Assembly: GCF_025698545.1 (NCBI RefSeq)
Contig: NC_068570.1
Coordinates: 2,666,001-2,730,000 of the forward strand
From: Gossypium raimondii
Taxonomy: Eukaryota; Streptophyta; Magnoliopsida; Malvales; Malvaceae
Reading direction: 5' to 3'
Length of the DNA stretch: 64,000 bases
How positions within the stretch are numbered: the stretch's first letter is position 1; every line of letters begins with the position of its first letter. Position numbers and translations under genes: made by a program. Below are positions 23,615 to 35,929 of this stretch, piece after piece. The notes below the pieces were generated by a model. The model was not told the origin of the DNA. It made no database searches and saw only the letters and a list, made by a program, of their open reading frames with translations.

Positions 23615-26600
23615 TATATATTTTTTAAAATGTTCGATTAATATAAAAAATATAATTTTAAGTATAAGACAAGTATAAATTGCAAGTACAAGTATAAATA
23701 CATGTCCGACCAACTAAAATATAGAATCAACCAATATAATGTACAAGAAGCAAAGGATCGGGCAAAAACCGAACTAATTTAGATAAAACCCACACAAGGG
23801 ATACACATAGTAAAAAGATAATAAGAGGAAGACTCACACATCATGATTGTAAATAGTGGGTGTTCGCCAATAATACCTAAGTCACATTGGTACAATTATG
23901 TCATTTTTCTTTATATTATATCATGTAATAAGTTTTTATAAAAAAATCAATTATCTTTTTCAAATTAAACCAATTATTTATTGTAAATTAAATGTAATAA
24001 TTAAATGATTAATAAAGCTTCCACTTGAGTTTTGTTGCTCATTTTTCCTTGATTTGAGGAGGTTTACTTACCTCTTTTTGGTTGACCTGCCCTTTTACAC
24101 CTTGTTTTCTTGCTTTCTTTTGGTCTTTAGGAGTTGTTGGCTTAGGTTGTTTGATCTATGATGCATCGTGGTAGGTTTTTAATGATTTGGATTTGGATTT
24201 TTGAGAATTTTTTTTCTATATATTCTCTATGGATGTTTTACGATTCATGTTCGGGGTTTGTGGCTGTCTTCCTAATAATGTTGTCTTCAAAATTCAAATT
24301 TAAGCCCCCTTATGAGTGCAGTGTGCCTTACCATTGCACCCAACCACTTGTTGGTTGGATTGTTGAGTCTTTGGGTAATAAAGAAGGTTGTTTTCTCATC
24401 TATGTAAAGCTTTATGTGTTTTTAGTAACTGTTTGGTTATTATTTTTATATAATGATAAATTTAGTTCTTAATGGTCTTTTCACATTTTGATTGGAGATG
24501 GAGTTGGAGAGAGCAGGTAAAGACTTTAGTCTCCCAAAATGAATAACTGTCCCTTTAGAAATTGTAAAGTTTTAATTAATTTAATAGTAAAATTGTATTT
24601 CAACCTCTCTTAAAATTTAAAATTCAATTTTGGTCTCTCAGAAGAAGCTTCACAGTTTAATACCTTGAAACATTGTAAAAATTTAATGTTAATACAATGA
24701 AGAAATTACATTTTAGTTCTCTCAAAATTTTATAATTCTAAATTGACCCTTTTAAAAAAATTTCTAGCTTTGCTCCTGACTTTGACTCTAATTCTTTTTC
24801 TTTATCAAGTTCCTTTTATTTTTGGATGAAAAAGTTGTTTGGACATTTGAAATTTTAAAAGCATTGACATGACAATTTATCTGATAATCCACATTTACTT
24901 CAAAAAAATTTAAAAAAAGTTCTTATTTTTTTTAAAAAATTACCCACATCAGCAATAAAACACATGTAATTTGCCACGTTAATTGCACTTCAACAACACT
25001 AACAACACTACAAGACACAAGAGACACATACCTAAACATCCAAATCAAAATAATACATTTTAGTTCTTCATTTTCTTGATTCTCTTGTACATAGTCTTTA
25101 GATCTTTCATTGTTTTATCTTTGTATAAGTTTTTAACGAGTCAAATTTTGTAAACACCTACCTTTGAGAGGTTTGTTTGTTTATTTTTCCTAATCGTAGG
25201 TTGGGAAGATTACTAGTTAGTCACAAAAACTAGAAAAGTTCTAATTTAACCTTGGAAAACTTGGGAGGGAATGCTTGATCTTAGTTTTAGCAAAAGATAC
25301 AAAGTTGTAAAGATTATACATTATCCTGAAAATATATCAATTCAAGATAATGAATTCTTGACAAGCGAGGCTAAGATAAAGAAGGTAGGCTATTAGGGAC
25401 GAACCACTGTGTATAGCTTTTATACCTTTTCTCATATTTCAAAAAAAAATTTCAAATCCCAATTTACCTCCCTCTTAGTATTTTTTTTAGTTTAATATAT
25501 CTAAACTAATTAGCTACAACAAACAATAATAATTCACTTAAAAAAGTTGTTTTTATTTTTAAATTTTAATTATTTTTATTTTAAAATTGATTATTTTAAC
25601 TCACATACACAAATTCTAGTGTTGGAGACCTTTGACATACTAAGTTCACACTTTACCATAATAAATAAGAAAACCTAAAACATGTAAATCTTTGAAAATC
25701 ACTAGTGTTTCAAGGACACTCAAAATCAAGGTAGTCAATATTGTACTAGTCAAGTACATTGTTATTTTTATATGAAAATCGATATATTTCAGTATATTAT
25801 TTCGGGCTTATAGATGTTTAAATCATTTTCACATATTTATAGTTTATTTTTTATCTTAATAAATTACATATTATATATACATGCAAATATATCTCAAATA
25901 CATTCATATAATTATTTATATGCAAATCTAAGTTTTAAATTTATTAATTAATTTCAATAGCTTAAATTTATAATTATATTTTAATTTAAAATGTATTTAT
26001 AGAAAAATAAAATGATTAAGATGAAAAAAAGAGAGTAAAACTTGGTTTAAAGTATCAAAACTTTGTACCAAATAGGAGCAAGTACAAGCCATTATTAGCC
26101 AAAATGGGCAAAAGCACACCAAAACGGCCGAATTAATGCACCCAAATTTTAAGCAAGACGAAACTTAGACTACTTAATACTTGTTTAGATTATCCAGAAC
26201 GACACATATTGATTGATATGACTAGTACTGGTACTATACCGACCACCATATTGAAAACCTTTACGACAAGGAGCAAAACTCAGACAAAGATGCAATTTTG
26301 CAATTTTTTATGCCATCCAGCACCCTTTTTGGGTTAAAAAAAAGTTCTATTTCGATTAAAATTGCATTTTGGTTTAAAAAAATTAAGGTTTAGAGCTTAT
26401 TTATAACGCAAATGCTAAGACTTGTTTGAAGCAATGGTTAAAGTTTTTGTCTGGGATATAGTTGATATGGGTTCAAATTCAGTCATCCTCTTTTTCTCTC
26501 CCAAAATCAGAGGCAGTACTAAGGGGCAGACAGAGGTTTTGGCCTCCCTAAAATAGAGAAATTGTAGGTTTATCCTCTAAATTGTATAAAATTATAAATT

Positions 26601-28122
26601 AATACATGGTGAAACTTTAATTTAATCTTTTAAAAATTTAGAAAAATAATAGCTAATACAATGATAAAAAAACATATATAACTTAATTCCAGTACTTTCA
26701 AAAAGAATTCCGACTTTACCTCTACCCAAAATTGTAAAATGTAATGATTAAAAAAAAAAACTACACTTGCAAATTAAAATTTCATAAAGTTTAAATAATT
26801 TTGCATCGCCGAGTCTAGATCATATAAGCCCTTGCAGGCATTGGCATCACCTTGGGATTGCATGCAATCAATGCATATATCTAATCGTCCTTTTGCATGC
26901 AAATTGTCATTATTCCTTCTTCATGTATCGTCAAACCTCTGTAAACCCTAATGCATAATTGCATTTCATTTCATCAATCAAGTTGCTTAAAATAGACATG
27001 TTTTTCAAGTGACGTTTTGGTATTTTCATAAATAAAAAATTTTAACCAAGAAACGACAATGCATGTACTAATTAATTGAAATGTTGAATCAAAATCTTCT
27101 GTACATGATAGATGCCAATAAATGGGTTTTCATTGTAAGAAAAAATGGAGTCACCAATTCGTACATATCTTATCGAAAATCTATCTATAAGATTGTGAAA
27201 TAATGGATTGGTGATGAAAAAGAAGAAATGGCCGGACCATTCTTTTGTAAAATGCTAAGTAATTATATAATGTGTAACGTTAAAAGTTAGATTTTTAGAA
27301 TTGAAATTAAACTGACACAATATATAAATATTGGGGATTAAAATTGTTATTATGTTAATTCTAAAAGCTATCGTGTTAGTCAATTGGTGAAAAAATAACA
27401 AATTTGAATAGTTGGGTAACCAAAAAGAAATTTACTAATAGTTAAGTGACCATTTTGTAACTTTTCATAATTGAGTAACTACTAGGGTAACAGGAAAATA
27501 CTAAATCCTTGATATATTGAAATCTTATTTTATTTTATCTATCAATTTATTTATCTATACATTGTAGGAAATCAGATCAAGTTATATCGTATAAGGTTAA
27601 TGAATGAAATTAAAAAGGGACATTTCATAATCAACCATTTACCTCTTCAGTAAATACCTATGACAAGAAGATTAATTATTATTGTCGACATTGGATATCG
27701 AATAGAATTAGAAAGGAAAGGTAATAGCTATATATTGAATGATATGCTGGTTCAAAGATGGCAATCGTGTGGCATTAGGATCACCAAGGACACCCAATTC
27801 CTTGTAAGGTTGCATGTTTGCAAATGTTTGGACCATTTTGCTTATAGTAATTTCTTTTTCTCGTTTTGTTTTGTAGGACAAATGGACCAAAGGACCGATC
27901 ATGTCCACAATGATATTTATTTTGGTGTTTGGTGTAATGGGTACCACTAGAAGCAAACAAGAATAGTCATTTTGTAGGCACCAAGGGGGGCTTTTAAGTT
28001 TTGGTGCTTTTAAGGAAATTGTTTTGTCAAATTTTGCTAATATATAAGTTGTAGATTTAGTTTATGTATTTTAATTTGATTAATTTTAAATTTTTTTATT
28101 TTTTAAATTGAAAATTTAATCC
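23615..28122. other. Intergenic, transposon debris, no gene seen
   Basis: No ORF here has a recognisable domain; the 104-codon ORF at 24158-24472 and the 96-codon one at 27660-27950 look like chance. Phrases of the type 'TTTTAGTTCTCTCAAAATT' (24590-24770) and a loose inverted pair around GTAGTCAATATTGTACTAG (about 25725) and GACTAGTACTGGTACTATA (about 26220) suggest old MITE-like repeats. From about 28035 the sequence matches a dispersed repeat also found at 54760-55210. Confidence 0.45.
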
Positions 28123-28130
28123 CGACTCAA

Positions 28131-28727
28131 TAGAGTTGTCCATGGGTTGGGCTGTCTGAAAAATGAAAGTGTTTGGGCAAAAATATAGGCTCGAAAAATG
28201 GGCTTGAGCAAAAAAGGCCCGTTAAAAAAAGGGCCAGGCCTCAGATAAGATTTTTGCTTGAGCCCGGCCTTACCCAAATTTTCAAAAAAAAAAAATCTTG
28301 CTATTTTTCCACTTTTTGCCATTGTTTTGTTACCATTTCACTATTATGATACTACTATTTTGTTGTTATTGTATAACACTTGTTTTATTGTTAATTTTGC
28401 TACTATTTTAGAGACATTTGCTTGTTAAGTTACATTTATCTTAGTGCTATTTAAGTATAAATACTTTTTTAATTTATTTTCAATTTATTGGAAAACATTT
28501 ATTTTAATATTTTTAATGTATTTGGTGTATTAAATTTTAAAATTTTTTATATAAAAATAAAAATTTAAAAAATTAATACGGGTTGGGCTCGAGTTTTAGT
28601 ATTTTTATCCGAGTCGAACTTGGACAAAAATTTAGACCCATTTTTCAGGCCAGGTTGACCTTGAACCCGGGGCTAGCAATTTGGCCTAAAATTTTTTAGG
28701 ACCCGGCCCGATTCATGGACAACTCTA
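28131..28727. mobile_element. hAT MITE (8-bp TSD CGACTCAA)
   Basis: The 597-bp element has termini TAGAGTTGTCCATGGGTTGGG and CCCGATTCATGGACAACTCTA. The perfect 8-bp duplication CGACTCAA lies at 28123-28130 and 28728-28735. G+C-rich sub-terminal blocks (GGGCCAGGCC, AACCCGGGGC) surround an AT-rich core containing GCAAATG/CATTTGC and ACTATTTTGTTGTTATTG runs. It carries no transposase. It is inserted into an older dispersed repeat whose flanks (28035-28122 and 28736-28960) align to 54885-55080. Confidence 0.9.
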
Positions 28728-29607
28728 CGACTCAAACAGTAACAATTAAATCTATTTGGTTAGATTTTACTATTCGTCCTATACTATGACTAAGATAGTT
28801 ATTAAATCTATTACTTGACTTTTTTTTTTTGTAAGTAATATGTAGAAATATACTAAGCTATCATGACATTACATGACAATATGTTTGTCTCGTCGGATTT
28901 TGAAAATAACAAAACTTAATGAATTTAATAGTTATTAAAAATTCATAGTTAAATCAATCATTAACTTTTTATTTATATTTTCGATTTTTTATCAATTCAT
29001 AACTATTTGTTATCTTTTTAATTATACCCATCACTAAAACTAATTAAATTTATCAATTCTCAATTTAGGGTGTGTTTGTTTGGTGGAAAATGTTTTCCAG
29101 AAAACATTTTCATTCATTTCCGGTGTTTGTTTTGTGTAAAATGATTTCCATAGGAAAACATTTTACAAACACGGGTAAAATCCAAAGCAAAATTTTGGAA
29201 ATTGTCTTACCGATTTCTAATCCGTAAGACATTTTCCCTTTCTCCTTTCTCTTCTAAGCAATCTTCTTTCTCTTCTAAGCAAATTTTCTTCCACATCCTC
29301 TGCCTCCTCATCTCCGTTCGTCACCTCACCTCACCATCTCCATCCGTCATCTCCGTCAACCGTCGGCCTTACTTGTATTTTAAAGAAACCTTAAAAAATT
29401 AGCAGCCACAGTCAAGAAAAGAAGACCCAGAAGCAGTGGTTCTCTCTCTGTCATTAACAGATATTTTTTCTGTTTAATTCTTTTAAAAATCCAAATTGTT
29501 TGTTGAAACTTCCATTGTTGAATATTCCAGAAAACATTTTTTCTGTTTAATTTTCACTGATTTGATTCCAGAAAATCCAAATTGTTTGTTGAAACTTCCA
29601 TTGTTGT

Positions 29608-29641
29608 AGTTTTTTTTCTTTTTCTTTTTCTTTTTCTTTTT
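29608..29641. repeat. (TTTTTC)n microsatellite
   Basis: A short run of CTTTTT repeats lies inside the Harbinger-type element, upstream of its coding-like region. Confidence 0.7.
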
Positions 29642-29700
29642 TCCCTTCTGAATTTCTTTGCTTTGATGTTTTTATTTTGTTATGTTTGAGATGATGACTG

Positions 29701-31150
29701 TTGGAATCATTTACAGATAAAGAGTCTTCTGATGACATGATTCGATTCGGTAGTGCCAAAACGATGTCGCTTTGTCGATTCACCGAGTTAATGACTTACC
29801 CAACGGAGGTGCTTTCTAGAGGATTAATGCTTGGAGGAATTCAAGTATGGGAGAATAAGGAAAGTCTTGAGGATGCTAAAAGTGAGGTGAAGTTGGTGTT
29901 TTGAGTCTTGATTCGGTGACTAAGTTGGGCGAATTAGAAATGCGAATAAGAGGCGAAGGTGGAGGTGGAGATGGTGCACCCATGGCACGAGTGGATAGAA
30001 TTGATGGAGAGATTAGTGCAGAAAATTATTTTGATCATAAAAGAAGAGATGATGAGAAGATGGTGGAAGACTTGGGATTTGATATGACTAATGTTGTTGA
30101 GGAAGTCAAGGATGATGCTGGAATTGATTTTAAGGACTACAAGACTGTGCAAACTGCTTGTATCAATGTTGGTCCCTCTTTAGTAGTCTTCTGCTTCTTT
30201 GGCTGAATTAATATGTTCAATTTATGAAAAAATTGTTTATGGAAGGACTTATTTTGAACCACTTGTTTTGATTAGTGTTAGTTTGCCTGGCTCTGAAATA
30301 GAAAGTTGATTTCAGGTCATTGTCGAGACAGGATATTCAAATTTTGGTTGGTTTTGGATGCCCGAATGCTGACAAGAAGGTGGTTTTCTCTGCAAAACTC
30401 TTGAGGAAATGTGTCCACCTTGATGAAGGAGATGTAAGTATTGATTCTTTTACTCCTTTTTTGTTTACTAATATATAATGTTGCTTTCTTTTTGGTGTTC
30501 TTCATATTTCAATTTTGCGGTTTTTTTATGCAGAAGATTGCCATTCTTTCTTTCTGTTTTCGATAGTGATAAATTGTTTTGTGAATCAAGTTTGTAGTTC
30601 CTGCAGTTTGAGGAATTCTTGAGAGAGGATACCTTCGACGAACAAAGAGGATGAGGCGCGAACTATTGATGTTATGCATGTCCTAGTGGCCTATGGTTTT
30701 GATTACGTGAATGGTTCAATGGTAAATGAATCATTACGAAAAAAAGTCCGTAAAAACTGTCGCCCGTAAGTTGCTCTATGAGGTTGTAAAGTTGAGTGTT
30801 GTTCCTATAGATCCAAATTATTATGAATAGTGAACATTTGTAGAAGTCCAAGTCTCAATTTTTCATATGGACGATGCACCATTGTATACATTTGATCCAT
30901 GGCCTGCATGTAGCAACTAGCTATACTTCAGCGGGTTCAAAATTCTAAAGATAACTTGTATAACCTTTTGCGAATAATGACTGCAGTTAAATCGATTGAG
31001 GAATAATTGATCAAGTTGAGGAACAATTCATGTCTCTTGGCTGCAGCCACGAGTTTTGGGAATTCCACAGATCAATAGATTGCGTGACTGGTTGGATAAT
31101 TGGACGGGAAAAGTACATAATATGCTTGGTTATCAATTGAGGCTGAAACA
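29701..31150 (+). pseudogene. Broken coding-like sequence inside the Harbinger-type element
   Basis: Two overlapping frames at 29701-29904 and 29901-30206 join naturally across a frameshift near 29903. The first ends SEVKLVF and the second begins MSLDSVTKLGELEMRIRGEG. The second contains an acidic stretch around HKRRDDEKMVEDLGF. A further open block at about 30303-30432 (DIQILVGFGCPNADKK) ends at a splice-donor-like GAT|GTAAGT. More coding-like blocks with stops follow at about 30600-30790 and 31000-31080. The codon texture is gene-like, unlike the surrounding AT-rich DNA, but stops and frame breaks rule out one intact protein. I do not recognise the family and do not assign a function. It may be a captured host gene fragment with relics of introns. 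Confidence 0.45.
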
Positions 31151-32342
31151 CCTAATCTCGTTACATCATGAATTTTTTTCTCCAATTCCTTTCTGCCATT
31201 GTAACAATTTTGTTATTTGAAAAGGGCAAGAAAAAGGGAAAGTGAAATGATGAACAATGAGGATAGAGATAAGCGTTTGTCATTTGCGGGTAGAGCTATC
31301 TTTGTATGATTCCTTTAATAGGTATTGTTTGATCCTTAAATCTTTGTTCTGAAAGGAGCGGCTCATGTACTAAACTTTTAACTTTTTGGCATTTGTTGGA
31401 ATGGCACTGGAATGCCTAAGGATATGGTTAACACTGCAAACACCAACCTTATCTTTCATTTTGTATTGGGATTTTTCATTAGATACAATCAGATATGATC
31501 CACTTTTGTGGATGAAAGTGCATTTTCATTTCAGATTAGATATTTTTCTATATGTTCTAATATTGTTCGGCTTCAATACATTACTAGACGAGCTGCTGCT
31601 ACTTAGTTATTAAACTACAAATATGTTGATTAGTTTTACCATTTACATGTGATGTGAATGAATCTTATAGGATTATTGTCAATCTTGAACAATTAAACCA
31701 TTTGATTGATATATTTAATTTGATTTATTTATTTATAAATAAATTATTGCAATATATGAAAAACAATTTAAAATATAAAAAATATTAATATGTATATAAT
31801 TTTATTAATATATGTAAAACAATTTTTCCGAAAAATATTTTCAGGAACTACCAAACAACATAAAATATTTTACACAGATTCATCCAAACACCAGAAAATA
31901 TTTTCAGTAAATCATTTTCCAGAAATGTAAATCATTTTCTAGAAATCGTTTTCCGGAAAACATTTTACTGGTAAACAAACAGACCCTTAATTGATCTATT
32001 AAGTCGAATTTTAAAAATATTTGTGATCAGTACTTGCAACACTTTTAAGAGATAATGTTTAAAATTTAAAGAAATAGAATGTTAGAGTTTACATTATTTT
32101 TTTATATAGAATAAAAGTCATCATGTACACTTTATATGATGATATTTTTGTTAATGAAAGTCAATTACAAGACAACCACTGACCGACCCTCCATCATCAA
32201 AGATAAGTCACCCACACTAGTGCAAAGTCTTTAGGATAATATTTATGAACTCTTTTGGCCGAAATACATGTGGATGATATGCTTAATAAATGGAGTTGTA
32301 GCAGGAGAACCTTGTTTAAAGAAGTACTTTTGCTTTCAAACT

Positions 32343-32706
32343 TTGAAATTGCGGAGGTTCTTGTATTAAGAGTTGGATTGTATTTTGTTATTTTTTATTC
32401 AAAAAATGGGCAAATACATTTAGATTAAAGTACGAACTGATTCTATTTTTAAAAATTTCATCTATTTCTACTATTAAAAACTAGTCACTATACTTCAAAA
32501 TAAGTTGCATATGGCTCGCCACGTGTAATTGTGTAATTATTCTATCAGTCAAACCAGTTTTTAATGGTAAAAATGAACGGAATTTTGAAGAGAAAGGACT
32601 AGTTTGCTCTTTAATCTAGCATACAAAGATTAATTAATTTATTTTTTAAATAAAGAGGATAAAATACAATCTAACTCTTGATAGAGAGATCTCTGCGATA
32701 TTTTAC
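32343..32706. mobile_element. Mutator-type MITE, degraded (same family as 60330-60706)
   Basis: The left arm GGAGGTTCTTGTATTAAGAG followed by TTGGATTGTATTTTG faces the right arm ATACAATCTAACTCTTGATAG with TTTTACC at 32706. The centre has GCCACGTGTAATTGTGTAATTATT and TCTTTAATCTAGCATACA as in the other copies. No target duplication was found. Confidence 0.6.
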
Positions 32707-32862
32707 CAAACAAAGAGAGATGACTATACATTTATTCTCATTGAGTGGTTTGACATTTTTGTTTGTTTAGCGTTTATTATATATGAGTTTTAAGTGTTCT
32801 TCAACCTCATTATTATTAATTTCTCCCTTTATTCGACAATCCAACAAGAAATAATAAAGGGG

Positions 32863-33290
32863 GAAGAGCTAGAAAATGGAGTCCAACAAGCCATAAACTC
32901 TTTTTTGAACCAAAGGAAAAAACAGTAGAAGTATGTTGGATATTTTTGTATCACGACTAAAATTATATTTTATTTTTTCAATAAATAAATAAATTAGTCC
33001 ATCTATGTTAGGTTAAAAAATAACTGATATTTTTGTTCAAAATTTTATCCATTTTTACTATTAAAAGCTGAAAATTAGAACTAAAAAAAATCCAACAAGC
33101 TATGAGCTCAAGCAAAATTTTTTATTTTTTTTATCAATTCTTACTATTAAAAAGTGAAAAACAAAGCTGGAAAAGTCAAACAAGCTAGAAGCTTGAGCTG
33201 AAGAATAGAGTCCAACAAACCACAAGCTCAAACTAGAAAATGGAGTCCAACAAGCCATAAACTCTTTTGCAACCATAGGAAAATAAAAAG
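32863..33290. repeat. Duplicated ~50-bp segment
   Basis: CTAGAAAATGGAGTCCAACA with the following CATAAACTCTTTT occurs at about 32869 and again at about 33232. Each copy is followed by a purine-rich AGGAAAA tract. A shorter partial copy (GAGTCCAACAAACCACAAGC) lies between them near 33210. The intervening DNA includes MITE-like sequence, so this may be a local segmental duplication. Confidence 0.6.
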
Positions 33291-35756
33291 AAAATATACC
33301 CAAACTTTCCTTCTTAATATTCCCTTTTAGACTCGACCGTAATGGGTGATGCATGATTACATTGAAGACCATGACTTGGTCAAATTCAAAGGAGAAAAAT
33401 AAGTACAAAGATTTGGGCCTTTCTAATGCATGAGTCTTAGCAATGTGTAATACGAAAGCATGCCCATTCCCATCAATTCCCCAAGGACCGATGTGCATTT
33501 GGTTCAACTTTCATAATGTTGTTGTACTAAAGACAATAACTTTCAAAGACAAAAATTATGATTGGTCTAATGATAAAGGGTTGTTCATACATGGAATCTA
33601 CTCGGATTCGAGTTTTTAAATGAGTTAGTGGTAGATTTTTATTCAAGTCAACTCTCTTTAGATATAACGTGTAGTGTATATGTAGTATGGATATTTTCCT
33701 ACCATATATATTAACCCTCTAAATACACCCAAAAAAAATAACTTTCTTTAAAATACCACCTTTAGAATCTTAGGTTAGGTGATGGTCTTTGCAATGAATA
33801 ACACGAAATTATCCATACCTTACAAATAACAATACACTTTTCTCTCAAACAAACTCATATAGGCGGCGAGACTAAGTCCAAGTTTGCAGCTTAGAAGTCA
33901 AGAAACTTGTGTATATATCCATAATTGAGCATGTAAGAGGTTCTCTATATTTATATAAGATTATCAGACATTGTTGTATTTACATTCAAATATCTTAAGT
34001 AGGGACTTATGGCCTTAAATCTTTTAGGTTTAAAGTTTGTAACCCGACCTTGTGCAGTTTGTCATATTTTTTAACATATATTTTCAAAAGATTTTGATTA
34101 ATCATTTATATATTTTTTGAGGATTTTAAGCAATAATATACGAGATTATAGTTGGTTGAGTGATTGGCGAAGATGAACTTTTTAAGAGTTCAGTGTGACT
34201 AATTTTCTCTGTTTGAAAAGATAAGTGCCAACGGAGCTCAATTTTAGCGGCTTATTTCGGTCATATTAGTTCACTAGTAGATCTTGTTTTAGTGCAAAAT
34301 ATTTTGTAAGTGAACTTTTAAAGAGAAATTGTTGGTGAAAGAGTGATATTAGTTGAATGTATAAAAATGGGATTGTAATTGGATAAGTTAAATTTAAATC
34401 ATTATTTGTATTGTTCGTTCATAATGGATTTATTTCTTGACAAGATACTTAGAAAAGTTTTTAGATCCACATAATCGTTATTTAATATACAACCCAACAC
34501 TAACAATTAACTTATTAGTTTAAATTACTTACTTTTTAAATCAATAAGATATATATAATTACTTTAACTATTGACTTTTCATCATTCATATGTCTATAAA
34601 ATAAAATTACAACACTATAATATTTAATAAAATTTACTTTACATATATGCAACATCAATTATAAAAATTAAAATATATATATTTTACTTAAAATTTATTT
34701 ATTTTTCTATGATGTTAATATTATATATAATAATTAAATTTGATATTTTTATATTAAAATTATTCATGGGTCAAAAGTCAAAAGCCAATTTTTTCTTTCT
34801 CAATGCTCAGTCTAACATGTTCAGTTTTTGAGCCTATATTTCTTAAATATTAAAAAATATTTTTTTAAGATATAAAATAAAATTAAGTCTAGTTTTAGTT
34901 TTGAAAAGTTTATTTAAGTTTTTTTATTTTATATTTTATAAAGATTTTTATTTTAGTGTCTCGATCTCTCTTAACTATATTCTTGACCCAATTCTAAATT
35001 ACAATTATCGTATAGAACAATGATATTTTGAAAGAAATTATCCTTTCTTGACCCCTTATTAAAAAGAGGATCAAGATTGTTCAGGGTTTAAATTTTGAAT
35101 GTAGTGTCAATTATAAACTTAAAATTAATTTAAATTATCTGTAGTGATATTAATGATTTGTCGACAAATTTTTCTAGTTAAAAGAATTTTTTTTTTTTTT
35201 GGAATGTGAAGAAAGTCTAATTGAGTGGATGATTTGTAAGTAGGACAAAAAGAATAATAAGAGCATAACAAACTTAAAAACAACACACATCACTTTCTTT
35301 TGGTGCCAATAGAGTGCCGCATTGGGATAGTGATCCCTTGGGACAATTTTGGATACGGTAACAATGACATAGATACGTTGATGTTTACACAAAGACACTA
35401 AATCCCAAAAAAGAAAAAGACTCTCCAAAGAGGAGAAACTGAAGAGAGAACGAAAAGATGTTAAAGACAAGGTAGCTTTCTGGTTAAATGCTACCAAGCT
35501 TTGTCGGTTCATACATTCAACATTTGACTGAGAAATTCTTGCCCTTACAAGTCACGATTACCACTTTTTTATGCATTTTGACTGGAATTTGTAGAAAGGT
35601 TATGGGGATGGGAATGGGGACCTTTCATGTAAGGGAATGGGGAAATGTCATTCAAGGAGCCAATGACCTAGAAGGAGCTACAAAGTAATATATACTTTTT
35701 TAGGCCCTCCAATGATAAAACTTTGTGATGATAAATCATGCAATGCCCAAGTATAA

Positions 35757-35929
35757 GAAAGAAGAAGAGGGATAAGGGGGGGGGGGAGAAAGACAAGTGG
35801 CATAGGTTTAGTGAAATTAGGTAGCTGTTATCGTTAAAGTGGTGAAAGAAGAAGAGGGATAAGGGGAGGAGAAAGACAAGTGGCATAGATTTAGTGAAAT
35901 TAGGTAGCTGTTATCATTAAAGTGATGAT
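35757..35929. repeat. Two-copy 87-bp tandem duplication with an 11-G run
   Basis: The unit starting GAAAGAAGAAGAGGGATAAG at 35757 is repeated at 35844. The copies differ by a few substitutions and by the G tract: the first has 11 consecutive Gs at 35776-35786, while the second reads GGGGAGGAG. No coding role is visible. Confidence 0.9.

Larger units (their letters stand above)
29068..31986. mobile_element. PIF/Harbinger-type element carrying unrecognised coding-like sequence
   Basis: The 2919-bp element has termini GGGTGTGTTTGTTTGGTGG and CCAGTAAAATG...-type inverse ending AAACAAACAGACCC. The 3-bp duplication TTA lies at 29065-29067 and 31987-31989. Sub-terminal AAAATGTTTTCCAGAAAACATTTT motifs match those of the 612-bp MITE at 2536-3147, so the two share an end family. 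The right sub-terminal region (31690-31860) also matches the MITE interior (TTTATAAATAAATTATTGCAATATATGAAAA). The interior holds broken reading frames on the plus strand (see 29701-31150) that do not look like a Harbinger transposase or Myb-like protein. It is therefore either a non-autonomous element with captured host sequence or a badly decayed element. Confidence 0.75.

Noticed and set aside
24158..24472. 104-codon hydrophobic ORF
   Set aside because: It has no recognisable family and sits among repeat remnants. Hydrophobic composition is expected by chance in T-rich DNA.
25725..26260. Possible large inverted pair (GTAGTCAATATTG / CCATATTGAAAACC)
   Set aside because: The arms match only loosely and no target duplication was found, so I do not call it an element.
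33100..33507. 135-codon ORF on the minus strand
   Set aside because: It is rich in Phe, Ser and Leu with no domain I recognise, overlaps a duplicated repeat segment and shows no splice or promoter signals.
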